In this document: positions 36,701 through 46,633 of the stretch, piece after piece | Layout of the letters: each line of letters opens with the position of its first letter | Numbering within the stretch: position 1 is the stretch's first letter | NCBI GenBank assembly: GCA_026874595.1 | Contig: CM049312.1 | Location: 53,695,429 to 53,759,428, forward strand | Direction: 5' to 3' | Length of the DNA: 64,000 bases | Source: Sipunculus nudus | Taxonomy: Eukaryota; Annelida; Sipuncula; Golfingiida; Sipunculidae | Program-made: the position numbers and the translations under genes | The notes under the pieces: model-generated | Databases searched by the model: none | What the model saw: the letters and a program-made list of their open reading frames with translations, nothing else | What the model was told of the DNA's origin: nothing

Positions 36701-39700
36701 ATGTTTTATCATGATTAGTCAAACGAGTTCGAAGATATGTGGGTTAATGTGTCAAAACAGACGCACAGATGGACGCACTAGAGAGGAAAGGTCAGAGGTC
36801 AACCAAAAAAGAGGGCGCAGCAGTTCACATGTGACCCGATCATAATTCCGAAATTCAAACAATTCTGCCTATTGGTTACGGAGGAGTTCTCCGGAACCTA
36901 TACGGCGGCGGCGGCGGCGTTCAACTGAAAACATAGTATCCGCAAAACTCTGTTTTGGCGGATACAATTAGCTCTATTGGATTTCTTCTGGTCTCTGCAT
37001 TTCCACTAAGCAAAAGGGTGCGCTTGCGCAGGACATGACAACAGGGTTCACTGTGATTTACGATTAATCCACGGAGCTTCATGAAAACTCTGTAAACCCC
37101 TTGGTTATACGTACCGGTATGGCCGTTGTTGGTAATGGACCGGCTTCCATGTGGGGGAATAACGTCATATCCGGTGAAGGTCAAGTTCTCCAAGGCAGGG
37201 TCAAAGCGTGCTTTGCGACTGCTGATGTCAATAGGAGACTGTCTGTTGCCCGCACACTGGGGAAAATTCTTCTTCCAGTTATTTACTCCTTATCGATAAA
37301 AACAGTTTAAAACATCACTGCAGGCAGCAAAGAATGAAAAAAAAATAAATAGATACAAAAGCCACATCACGGATAAGGTTTTTATGGGGTAAATGATATT
37401 AAGGGAAATTTCAATCATATCTATACACTTTTCTTACTTTAGATTGTCAATTACAAAATTTTACGTTGTCAAAAAGAAATAGTATTAGATGAACTGTACA
37501 TTAAAAATTACATAACAAGTGTGGATCAATGTATCATTGGCACATTAATTGGAGGACCACTTATAAACATAGGATATAATTTATATTCTCACCTTTTCCA
37601 GTCTTGGATTTGTAGTAGCCCCAGGAAACTAAAAGACAGAAGACCATTCATTTCAATTTGTGCTCGAGGAAACCTCTCTGTGGGAGAGTAATATTTCAGG
37701 ATTGCAAAAAGACGTACTCAAAAGCCACAGTATAGCTGAATACCAGTGATATATATAGGACTCGCATTCTAATGTCGTGAACTCGGGTTTGTACTCGGTC
37801 TAGGAGGGCAGGTCACGAAACAAAGCAAAATAAAAAACTTCCGTCCCCAAAAGCCCGGTATCCATATTGGAAAACTTACAATAAAGGTATGGTTGAGACT
37901 ACATGTACCAAACTTAATCTCTGTATCCGGTCAAAATGATTTTTGTTTGAAAGCAACATGTTGGTATCTTGCTCGGACACAGGCTTGAGTTCCAAAAGAC
38001 TCAGACTCGAAGATGACGGACTTTGACTCCAACTTTAAAGCTGCCCATTCACCTACCTTTTGAAAAAAGAATTTATGTGATTTCTAGCTTCCCCTGTGTA
38101 TATATTAACGATCTAAGGGTAATCTTGGTTGTGGAAAGTTCTTATAAGGCCTTCATGAAGGATGTCAACAACATGTTTGTAAAACACAGCGATGTGACAA
38201 ACGGGGAAAAATATAACCTAAGGTGGTAGATTTCATATATGCGGAGGTAGAAAGGTCACTTTTTGCGAAACGCCATTTGCAAATCTCTGGCTTATCTTTA
38301 ATTATGAACAGCACCCCGAGACATAATATCAAATGAAACATATAAAAAAAAACAAATTGACACAGCATTAAATACAGTAAATTTCATGTTCCCTATGGTT
38401 TCTTTCATAAAATGATCAAAGTTTCATGAATGTATTATTGGTGCTACAAGTCTGTATAATAGGTTATGGAGCCATCCGTGGAGAGTAGTCTTGCATTTCC
38501 TGCAGAAATTTTGAACTTTGTAATCTCACAGTGTTTGTTGTGCTACCTTCACAGGACAAAGTGATGGGAGACAATTAAAGAGTCAGGAGTAGCACTTATA
38601 GCAGACGAGTTTGTCAGCTTTGGTCAAGAAATTACTAAACAGGACGGAGATTTAATAATGTTCCACAATATAAAGAATGGAGGATTGCTTGGTGGTAAAG
38701 GTTTGAAATATCTAAATGAATAAAATATAGCTACCTATAGAAATACTAATTGTATATTGATATCTAATTAACTATTTAGGCCAAAAATAATAACAAAAAT
38801 ATCCGAAGAATGTAAAGCATACAAATAAAATTTCGAGATGATGCACAGAGAAAAATACTTGAACAAGGTAAAAAACACCCAAAGCTATCCCGTGAAGTAT
38901 GGATTTCACGGGGCATGCTAACGATTCGCGAAGGATGCGAATATCGAACAGATGGCAAAGTCGAACATTCGGAGAAGTTTTTCTCTGAATGCGTCGAGAC
39001 AATGGAGAAGTAAACCGATCTTGCGCAGTTTGTGTATGTAGTTCTCACACTTTATGTACGGATGTCGTGTGTCGCGTTGCCGAACTTTGGCCCTTCCACA
39101 TACACGAAGAACACACGACTAAAATGCGAACAACACGAATGTCGTGTGGAAATTCTTTCGGACATTTCGCAACACATGCAAAGTTTTTGTACATATTTCG
39201 AGAATAACGAACGTCGTGCGACATTCATGCTCCATTCGAACATAATGTCGCGCGAGTATCTTGCGACCGGCAATCCGACAAACACTTGGAATGCATGGGC
39301 AGTATATAAATGCCTTGGATGCATTAAAATATATTGCCAACATAAATTCTCGCTCAGAGGTCAGTGACAGAAGAGAGACCAGCAAAATCTAAAACCTGTC
39401 CTGACTAGCAATGCATGTATGAAAAGGATGCTTTTGATATTGAAGAGGATGCGAATAACGAACGTCTTGCGACATTCCTATATATGATTATCTTGCGACC
39501 GACGTAAAATGCTCGAGTTTGCTTCTCTGGTGAAGTCACCTGTTCTAAAGAAGTACGCGAACAGTTCAAGAATAGGTCGAGGAGCGACATCTCCTGTTAT
39601 CCATTTCATAACCATTTGAATACAAAATACATTCGACTTTTTTTTCAGAAATAAGAAGAGACAGACGGACAGACAGACAGAAAAAAATACAGTTTCTCAC

Positions 39701-39767
39701 CAGACGCCGATATTGGATTCAAATAACAGAAAGCCACGAGGACAAAAATTATCCAGTACTTCATCAT
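24558..39767 (-). CDS. Alpha-carbonic anhydrase CA1, secreted or membrane-anchored (8 coding exons)
   Basis: Zinc metalloenzyme that hydrates CO2 to bicarbonate. Joined exons total 939 bp (312 aa) with every splice phase compatible. Signal peptide is residues 1-22. The catalytic domain shows [11 protein letters not shown] (Cys46), proton-shuttle His91 (NNGH, equivalent of His64), zinc ligands His118/His120 (FHLHWG) and His143 (EVHFIH), Glu130 and Glu141, and the gatekeeper Thr224 with Thr225 (GSLTTPGC). Cys46-Cys228 matches the conserved disulfide of extracellular alpha-CAs. All catalytic residues are present, so it should be active. The C-terminus is a small-residue stretch (SGAPSISGS) and then a short hydrophobic segment with only four residues after it, which suits a GPI anchor. 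Likely roles in a mollusc-like animal are acid-base balance, ion transport or shell calcification; this is inference. A paralogue lies upstream in the same orientation. Confidence 0.94.
24793..26285. mobile_element. Candidate non-autonomous DNA transposon with TAATCGATTAC-type ends
   Basis: Both ends are dense in short inverted motifs. The left end has AAAAGTAATTGTAATTGAAG and TAATCGATTA; the right end has GTAATTGTAATTATAACCGA and TGTAATCGATTACTTTAAAA. Inside, an approximately 100 bp block is directly repeated (25020-25105 and 25122-25218). No transposase is visible. Terminal boundaries and target duplication are not certain. Confidence 0.45.
26690..26875 (-). mobile_element. tRNA-derived SINE, copy 2
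   Basis: Same family as 14160-14360: minus-strand CTGGACAGTCGAGGGGTAAA, then GCTCGGCTCTCTCC and the perfect B-box GGTTCGATCCC, followed by AGAGTGGG. This copy is longer on the body side (CCGGTGGTTTTCTCCGGGTT). Confidence 0.78.
26960..28470. repeat. Minisatellite of ~20 bp units
   Basis: About 1.5 kb of degenerate direct repeats. The consensus is GTGTGAGACCGATGTGCATC in the first part, drifting to 18-19 bp forms (GTGAGACAGATGTGCATC) later. Units are contiguous with no spacers. Long ORFs on both strands across it arise from the repeat and are not genes. Confidence 0.92.
28765..28922 (-). CDS. CA1 exon 7
   Basis: 158 bp, phase 1 to 0. Encodes [18 protein letters not shown] followed by [20 protein letters not shown]. 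Thr224/Thr225 and Cys228 are here. Acceptor TTTTTGCAG, donor CAG|GTAAAC. Length and phase equal the homologous CA2 exon. Confidence 0.95.
28923..30034 (-). other. CA1 intron 6
   Basis: 1.1 kb, AT-rich. No repeat family or gene recognised. Confidence 0.7.
30035..30101 (-). CDS. CA1 exon 6
   Basis: 67 bp, phase 0 to 1. Encodes [20 protein letters not shown] and then YRG, the helix after the beta strand carrying the third zinc ligand. Same length and phase as the CA2 exon at 57803-57869. Confidence 0.94.
30102..30670 (-). other. CA1 intron 5
   Basis: 569 bp, AT-rich. Nothing recognised inside. Confidence 0.7.
30671..30763 (-). CDS. CA1 exon 5 (third zinc ligand)
   Basis: 93 bp, phase 0 to 0. 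Encodes [19 protein letters not shown] and then [10 protein letters not shown]. His143 in VHFIH is the His119 equivalent. The acceptor is TTTTTCTCCCGCAG|GTACATTTC, and this junction is the apparent source of the adjacent minisatellite. Confidence 0.94.
30780..31535 (-). repeat. 57 bp minisatellite derived from the CA1 exon 5 splice acceptor
   Basis: Thirteen units lie directly upstream (in gene direction) of exon 5. On the gene strand each reads as a pyrimidine tract CCCTTTCCCGCAG, then GTACATTTGGTTCACC, then GTTCCACCAGG. This is the exon 5 acceptor and its first ~30 coding bases. CGGTGAA-marked units near 31156-31440 are spaced exactly 57 bp (19 codons), and the translated unit is [19 protein letters not shown]. 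The last unit (near 31500) has lost the CAG acceptor (TACCTGAAATGG on +). Confidence 0.88.
33250..33920 (-). mobile_element. Partial GCTCAGCTGA-family element
   Basis: The inverted 3' end AACTAGTGACCCATGGGCC plus ATGACGGTCAGCTGAAT is followed by three imperfect ~120-130 bp units containing CACAGTGACCTAATTTCAG. No 5' end is seen, so it is truncated. Confidence 0.65.
34310..34735. repeat. ~65-75 bp minisatellite in CA1 intron 4
   Basis: About six imperfect units with landmarks GAAGGCTGGGTCGTTG, GTATTCCATGCGAACAGAC, AAGGTCCTGATGTTATTTT and TAGCG. It is not similar to any exon junction here. Confidence 0.75.
36082..36227 (-). CDS. CA1 exon 4 (zinc ligands 1 and 2)
   Basis: 146 bp, phase 1 to 0. 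Encodes [18 protein letters not shown] followed by [20 protein letters not shown] and DGKTYPAE. His118 and His120 are zinc ligands; Glu130 and Glu141 are the Glu106/Glu117 equivalents. Acceptor CTGTTTCAG, donor GAG|GTAGGT. Confidence 0.96.
36228..37114 (-). other. CA1 intron 3
   Basis: 887 bp. It contains a truncated copy (36555-36966) of the TIR/hairpin element found complete at 44439-45900. Nothing else recognised. Confidence 0.75.
36555..36966 (+). mobile_element. Truncated copy of the TGTATCCGCCAAAA TIR element
   Basis: Shares CCACTGCAGAGATATGAGTG, AGATGGACGCTGTGCAA, AAAGGTCAGAGGTCAA, a short CGG run (36903-36919) and the terminal hairpin ending TTTTGGCGGATACA at 36966. It has one repeat unit and lacks the 5' TIR. 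Confidence 0.8.
37115..37288 (-). CDS. CA1 exon 3
   Basis: 174 bp, phase 1 to 1. Encodes [19 protein letters not shown] then IDISS..., ending SITNNGHT. It holds Cys46 of the conserved disulfide and the proton-shuttle His91. Acceptor GATAAG is weak but keeps the frame; donor is ACCG|GTACGT. Confidence 0.92.
37593..37628 (-). CDS. CA1 exon 2 (36 bp micro-exon)
   Basis: Encodes (V)[11 protein letters not shown](G), the family N-terminal WGY motif. Phase 1 to 1 on both sides, flanked by TTTTAG and GTGAGA. It is too short to stand out as an ORF. Confidence 0.85.
37629..39700 (-). other. CA1 intron 1
   Basis: 2.1 kb. The part 38880-39600 is unusually CpG-bearing, with repeated motifs GAATAACGAACGTC and TCTTGCGACCG (39207/39450 and 39259/39491). 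No coding match recognised. The rest is AT-rich. Confidence 0.65.
39701..39767 (-). CDS. CA1 exon 1 (signal peptide)
   Basis: 67 bp. [20 protein letters not shown] then AS, ending in phase 1 at TCTG|GTGAGA. A positively charged start followed by a hydrophobic core is a clear signal peptide. Either of two adjacent Met codons could initiate. Confidence 0.88.
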
Positions 39768-39882
39768 GGCTATCTGGAAAGTACCAGGGATCTTCAGTAC
39801 GAGAGAGATCAGCCGTGTGTGGTAATGCGACCTGTCTGTCCTTGCCAGCGGGCGGTGATTTAAAACGTTCAGCTTCATCAGC

Positions 39883-39890
39883 TGACGTCA
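39883..39890. promoter_or_regulatory. Consensus CRE palindrome upstream of CA1
   Basis: TGACGTCA, 116 bp before the CA1 ATG. This is the full CREB/ATF site. It is a single 8 bp match, so chance remains possible. Confidence 0.35.
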
Positions 39891-40108
39891 CGCCGTGCAC
39901 GGCATGCAGTGGTGATACTTCACTCACTTAGAAAAGAAACAGGCTGAGTTCCTGTGGCCCTGATCTATATGAACCTGTTTTAAAATCATTTACTTACAAA
40001 CACTGCCAGCTGCAAATCGTTGAAGGATGCACACACGTGCATAAATATTTATTTTTATGTAGACAGATGAAATAACCTACGGCAATTTGTTAACCCCCCC
40101 CCTACAAT

Positions 40109-40156
<48 letters not shown>

Positions 40157-43100
40157 TCAAAGATAAAAATATTTTCTCAGGACTCGCCATTATCTATTAT
40201 TTTATGATTGTTTTCTATATCCACGCTGAGAAGTGATTTGTTGGTCTGGCCTGTTTATATACGAGCTGGTCTGACTTATTACAAGGCCCGGCGTTACATA
40301 TTCATACACACCTGTCTGGGCGCTAAATAGCTACCACCCACAGGTCGAGTTAAATCTCCTTCCAGTGTCACTCATCCCGACCTGCCGATGCCAAAGATTT
40401 GTATTTACTCTAACACCAAATGAATGCACCCACCAAAAAAAAGTTAATATACCCATTGTAAAATAATTCAAAATTTGAAAAAATAATCACATAGTCATTT
40501 CACATTAAAAAATCCGTCTGAGATATATTACTAAGCCGAAACGCTGCATGCCTAGGCTAAATTAATTTGACAATATTAACGAATTTAGCAAGAGGAGCAG
40601 GATTCTCCCTGATTTAAGGAATTTTCAGAAATTTCCAAACTATCACAGAATTTTTAAAATACATCAGGATAACACAAAAACATATAACACATTATCACTG
40701 AACCCATGAGAGCGCATCTAGTGCTGACCCCATCTAAGTGTTTTATACGCCTGCTGGTTGGTTTACAGGGAGGGGGTCAGTATAACAGACGTTTTAACAG
40801 CACATATACCATGTACAACTAATGACTTTTGCCCTTGATGTCGTTTTTATTTCTGATGCCAGCACACAGCCTTGCCAAAGAGTATAAGCGTGGAAATGTC
40901 ATGTATTACAGAGACTCTATAAATAAAGGACGAATTGACATACACGAAACAACATGTGGTATACGCGGGCGTAAAGCTCACAGAAAATGATCCCATGCAG
41001 TACAAACATAACCTGCCAATCCAATAAAAAGTCCCATCTAATTCCGTCCTGTAACCACAAGTCAGAGTAACAGTGTCAACGAAAAAAGCAATCTGTTGTT
41101 GAAACAACCTAAATTTTCCATTAATATACCTGTACTTGTTTCATAAAAACACAATGCATTCTAGTTATCCTGTTCATACATTGAGCAAACACGTTCTAAA
41201 GTTTATAAGGGGTATTATATAAAGCTTTGTTTAATATCATACTTTAATATGTGATAAAAAAGTTATGTAATTAAGTGACCAAACGCATGATCCAAATGAA
41301 AAAGTTTCCCTGTACTTGTAGAGTGTAAGCACATACTGAGTAAAATAAAATAAAAAATCACTTACAAACATATATGTAACAAAAATTAGAAGGAAGATAT
41401 AATATGCACCACGGCGCTATAATAAGATAATATAAACTAATATAACATTATAATGATTATATGTCATGAAACATATACCCGCATATAAACGACATCCCTG
41501 GTCTGAATTATATATAGACAAAATCAACACTAATCCATGACAAAAACTGAAAACTGACAGAACCCGTGAAAAAATCATTCCAGACGGAACCACACGACAA
41601 TATTGGATTGTTTATCTTACAGTGATTTCAACTCACATTCAAGATTAATTATGCTGCACTTGAAACTGTACATTCTAAAGACCACTTGATAAGTTTCAAA
41701 TGTCAATTGAACGGTTGTAGAAAAATGATCAGGTTCCAAAGTAAGGACAGAACACAAGTTTGCGTAATATATTTTTGTTTTCTCTCGAATGACAATGACC
41801 CAATCCGTTGCCGGTATACGGCTTTCATGGTGGATATTTCAAGAGAATTGATTCAGGACTGGATCATGACTGGATCAGAGAAAATAAGCTATCCGAGTAC
41901 ACAAAGGACAAAAGATGGGCATGCGGATACGGTTTTATGATGAAAATTGGTCACGGTTTTCGTTGTCTTTTTCCCGTTTGAGTGCATGCTCATAGTTGTC
42001 GACAAAGGCATAAAAATGTAAATGGAATTACATGTGGACATCAGCTGCCTAGTTACTTCATTATTTTGTTCATGCAAAAACCCAACCGGCATCAAAATGG
42101 CACTTAATTTATAGGCCTACTTATTAAAGTTATGCAGTGTCGTATTCGCGACCTGTACTGAGATATAGCGCCATTTCAGCCATCTGACAATATAATAGTC
42201 TCCGACCAGCGTCCGAGTATACCTTATACATCTAGTATGGAGGGCCACCCTATATAACGCTCTATGAGGATACATATAGGCCTATTTTCGTCAATTTGTC
42301 AACGCCTCTCGACCAATAGGTACGCTGTCACTGAAAATAAACCAGACCCATCATTAGATGTGTTTGTCTACTTTGGAACACCATCTAACAAGTGCGAGAA
42401 AAATTTAGTTTTAACTCGGCTTATTGCTTCATCCACCTGCATGATTGTTGAACTTATGACCGCAAGAAAACTAGCGTATCCGCACGGGTAACTGGACCGC
42501 CACACAGCAATAGGCCTGTACTGTTAGCATAGAGATGGATTTAGTTTAGTTTGTGAGCTTACATGTATTATTTTGTGTTAATTCATCACTCGTAGCCTAA
42601 TGATAAGATTATCGGCTATTTACCAACGTTTTGATGCAATAGGATGGGTGGCTGTTACTGTGCGTTTTTCTCTTTATTTGTGTCACGACTGGTGTACAGA
42701 CTTACCAGCTTAGTAAAAATAATTCTTCTCGTCATGTACTATAAACAAGGTAAAAACGAAAAATGTCTGACATTTTAATGATAGGCAGTTGAATTATACT
42801 TAAATGTATTTAAAATGAATTTCAAAAGTAAAATACCATAATTTAAAAGTAACATTTCCGCATGAAAAATTCAAAGCTGATATGGGAAATGTCTTTTTCA
42901 CGGAGAATTGTGTTTAAGTTTGAGACTGTTCAATCTATTTTAGCCCATATGGTCCTCACTCCAATCCTTTACAGTTTTGTTAATGCGCCTTCTGCATTGC
43001 AATATGGCCATCAGGTGTGAAAGGCACGGTCTATAATTTGGAAGACATGAGCATGTCTGTACAGTTTGGCGAATAAAGCAGCAGGGGTGTTTGAGATATT

Positions 43101-43740
43101 TTTAAAAAACATGAATCGGGACTTAACCCCGATAACACGGCGAACAGACGTGGACCATTTTGGTAGTCCCCCCTCCTATGCCGGGGGATTATAAAGCATT
43201 TGTAAAGTGAGAAAATGCACTGCGGGAAACACGTACACCATGAAACAAGATTCGTTCCCGTTTGGGCGGTAAACTCCATGCCCACTGCAAGCCAAAGATA
43301 AATTCAACATGAGTTTACTAACGGCAGGGAAAATACTCACCCTGAGACCAGATACGGACGTAATAGAAAGTCTCATGCACGCAGGAAGGAGCTATCACGA
43401 TCTCTCGCACGTGTGCTCCGTTGGCGGTGCTAGAGAGGCCCTACGCATTTTCAGTTGCAACTTTCCCATATATTCTAAAGGCGCTTCTGACATTTCAGTT
43501 TAGCTGTGAGAGAATCTTCAATACCAACTGATTTGAAAGTGCTTGGTCTTGTGCTCCTTGTTGGTGTATTCAATATCCTCAAGCAAAGTTTTGTTCAAAC
43601 AAGCTGGTGGTCCCTTTTCATTAACACATTCATGGAAGAGAAAGGCAAGCTCAGTCCCACCTTTCCGTCAGAGGTCGTTTAATCGAAACGAACCTATTCC
43701 TGTTTGGGATTGCTAGTCTCAACCGTCAAACTTCAAAATC
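39891..43740. other. Intergenic between CA1 and array element
   Basis: (TA)n with (CA)n at 40108-40151. Otherwise AT-rich; I recognise no gene, RNA or repeat family in this 3.8 kb. Confidence 0.5.
40254..40261 (-). promoter_or_regulatory. Possible TATA box for CA1
   Basis: Minus-strand TATATAAA in context CTCGTATATAAACAGG, about 490 bp upstream of the ATG. It would imply a long or spliced 5'UTR. Confidence 0.25.
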
Positions 43741-43744
43741 AAAG

Positions 43745-44328
43745 GCACGCCCTTCTCTTGAGCCTAAGAGTCCAGCCTGGGTTGGGGTCGACCGTGAAGA
43801 ATTTCACGGCTCCTCGGCTGATACTCGAACTCACATCAGTGCTCTGCTAGGTCCGGTAAGCTGTAGAAACCGACCACAGAAGCTGGTAAACAGTTTGACG
43901 TACGACAATTGTATCACGAGAGTTACTTTTAAAAAATCATATTTTGCAAGTTATAAAAATAGATTCGCATTTTCACCATTGACATAGACTGTTAAACTAT
44001 CCAATTAATATTCTAATTTTGAATAGCCGGCCACACGTTAAGATACCCCACACACCCTGATCCCGTGAAATTTAACGTTATCCAAATAATTTAAGAGAAC
44101 AGTAGTTACGGAACAGAAAATCCTCATAATTTATGTTACAAGTGCCTCAAAATTTCTCTTCACGTTGCATATTTAAAAAAAATTCCCAATATGGGAGGGG
44201 GACACCTGCACCCCCTCCACATGTACCTATAAAAAAAATTAAGGAAAACTTTGTGAAATAGGTGAAATAAAAAATATTGTTCTATTTTTCATAGACCTAA
44301 ATGTGATATCGGAATAATAATAATAATG

Positions 44329-44373
<45 letters not shown>

Positions 44374-44420
44374 TTTACAAAACAAATATTTTAGAACTCA
44401 GTTTTAACTAGAATACGGGT
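43745..44420 (-). repeat. SINE-like dispersed repeat, copy 2
   Basis: Second copy of the repeat at 3700-4480: shared GGTTGGGGTCGACCGTGAAG-type block, ACCACAGAAGCTGGTAAA, TTTGCAAGTTATAAA, GGAACAGAAAATCCTC, a TA tract (44331-44369), then ACTCAGTTTT. This copy abuts the TIR element at 44439. Confidence 0.6.
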
Positions 44421-44557
44421 AGTCGACAAGCGACTACGTGTATCCGCCAAAATCAGAGAAGGACGGGTGAAGTGAGGCATTGATTGAGTGGCAAGGGGAT
44501 ATAGAGTTACATGTGTTAAATAGTAGAATGGATCTCTGCTACATAAACATGATTGTA

Positions 44558-45557
44558 GGTGGCGCCACCTGTTATTTGAACGAGAAACTATCCAAGATAT
44601 ATACACATGCCGAATTTTAGGTGAATTAGTCAAACCACTGCAGAGATATGAGTGATTTTAACCCCAGGCAGATTAACAAATGGACGCTGTGCAAACATGG
44701 TTGCAGGTGGCGCCACCTTTTGTTGTGTATGTTATAAAGCTATCCCAGGGCTACATTTGTGTAAAAAATTTTTCCGGATCGGTCAAACGGTTCCTGAGAT
44801 ATATGGATTTATGTGTGGAGTGTTAACGTGAATGTAGGTGGCGCCACCTGTCATAAAATCAAGAAAGCTATCTAGGATGTATACACATGCCGAATTTTAG
44901 GTGAATTAGTCAAACCACTGCAGAGATATGAGTGATTTTAACCCCAGGCAGATGAACAAATAGACACTGTGCAAACATGGTTGCAGGTGGCGCCACCTTT
45001 TGTTGTGTATGTAATAAAGCTATCCCAGGGCTACATTTGTGTAAAATTTTTTTCCGGATCGGTCAAACGGTTCCCGAGATATATGGGATTATGTGTGGAG
45101 CGTTAACGTGAATGTAGGTGGCGCCACCTGTCACAAAATCGAGAAAGCTATCTAGGATGTATATGCATGCCGAATTTTAGGTGAATTAGTCAAACCACTG
45201 CAGAGATATGAGTGATTTTAACCCCAGGCAGATGAACAGATGGACACTGTGCAAACATGGTTGCAGGTGGCGCCACCTTTTGTTGTGTATGTTATAAAGC
45301 TATCCCAGGGCTACATTTGTGTAAAATTTTTTTCCGGATCGGTCAAACGGTTCCCGAGATATATGGGATTATGTGTGGAGCGTTAACGTGAATGTAGGTG
45401 GCGCCACCTGTCACAAAATCGAGAAAGCTATCTAGGATGTATATGCATGCCGAATTTTAGGTGAATTAGTCAAATCACTGCAGAGATATGAGTGATTTTA
45501 ACCCCAGGCAGATGAACAGATGGACACTGTGCAAACATGGTTGCAGGTGGCGCCACC
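44558..45557 (+). repeat. 280 bp tandem units with paired GGTGGCGCCACC palindromes
   Basis: The palindrome starts at 44558, 44706, 44837, 44986, 45117, 45266, 45397 and 45546. Spacing alternates 149 and 131 bp (148 for the first), so the period is exactly 280. Units are over 95% alike by eye, indicating recent amplification or homogenisation. Confidence 0.93.
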
Positions 45558-45808
45558 TTTTGTTGTGTATGTTATAAAGCTTTCCCAGGGCTACATTTGT
45601 GTAAAATTTTTTTCCGGATCGGTCAAACGGTTCCCGAGATATATGGGTTTATGTGTGGAAACAGACGCACAAACGGACGCTGGGCAGAGACGAAAGGTCA
45701 GAGGTCAAGGTCACTTGGTTAGGCACCAGTTCACATGTGACCCGATAATTTGTGTAAGTTTCGGAAAAATCTGTCCAGTAGTCTCAGAGGAGTTCTCCGG
45801 AAACGAAC

Positions 45809-45851
<43 letters not shown>
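45809..45851 (+). repeat. CGG trinucleotide repeat
   Basis: About 14 GGC/CGG units inside the TIR element. The truncated copy at 36903-36919 has only about five, so this tract expanded or contracted between copies. Confidence 0.95.
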
Positions 45852-45900
45852 AACCCGGTCAAAAACATAGTATCCGCAAAACTTCGTTTTGGCGGATACA

Positions 45901-46562
45901 ATAATACATATCAGCCCCACCAACCCAATATTAGCGCCCCCCTGTTCTCGAATTTCTGGATCCGCCACTGTTTATACCACTGATGTATTTAGAAGCCCCT
46001 GTGCATCGCGAGGAAAGGAATTCTCAACCCACAATCCCAAGCCAGCAGTGTCGTACTGCTTAGCCCTTCCCGTGTCTTCTTTGGGCAGCAGCCTGTACCT
46101 TTGCCAGAGTGTGGACCAAATATACTTTAAAGCAGTCCTCTTTTATATACAAGCTTCATTTCAAGTATGCTTTTTTATTTTTCTCTTGGAATACTGTTTA
46201 CATGAATAGTGGTAACTCCTTATGCCACATTCTTGTCCTTGTAGTTTTCAGAACTGCATAATTATGTTGACTGGCAGTGCAAGAAGATAAGTATACCTCC
46301 CGGTCATCAACACAGTGCTGGTTGGCTTGGGCTCTTAATTGAAGTGATGCGGGATTTTGGATTTTCGACCTATCTGGGAAATAGAATGATATCAGTTTAC
46401 TACCGAAATGCTACGCCAAATTTTGCGTCTAGAACTGGTTTCTCCCCTACACTTTTGTTGCCCCCCCCCCCCCCCCCGGGAGATCCTGTACCCAGGATTT
46501 ACGGATAGGGGGTGCCGGTGACCGGGGGGGGGGGGGGGTACAGCATATCCGTCGGCCAAGGA

Positions 46563-46633
<71 letters not shown>

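Larger units (their letters stand above)
44439..45900 (+). mobile_element. TIR element with internal 280 bp repeats and 3' hairpin
   Basis: Bounded by perfect 14 bp inverted repeats TGTATCCGCCAAAA (44439-44452) and TTTTGGCGGATACA (45887-45900). The last 31 bp form a hairpin: GTATCCGCAAAAC, 3 nt loop, GTTTTGGCGGATAC. The interior is about 3.5 exact-period 280 bp units, an AGGTCAGAGGTCAAGGTCA block near 45695 and a CGG run. No transposase and no obvious target duplication, so it is a non-autonomous (MITE-like) element. Confidence 0.8.

Noticed and set aside
38989-39385. Overlapping ORFs of 72-111 residues on both strands
   Set aside because: No recognisable protein motif; explained by the CpG-richer composition that lacks stops. 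Kept only as a composition finding.
45520-45983. Poly-Arg and poly-Pro ORFs
   Set aside because: Translations of the CGG tract inside the TIR element, present on both strands.
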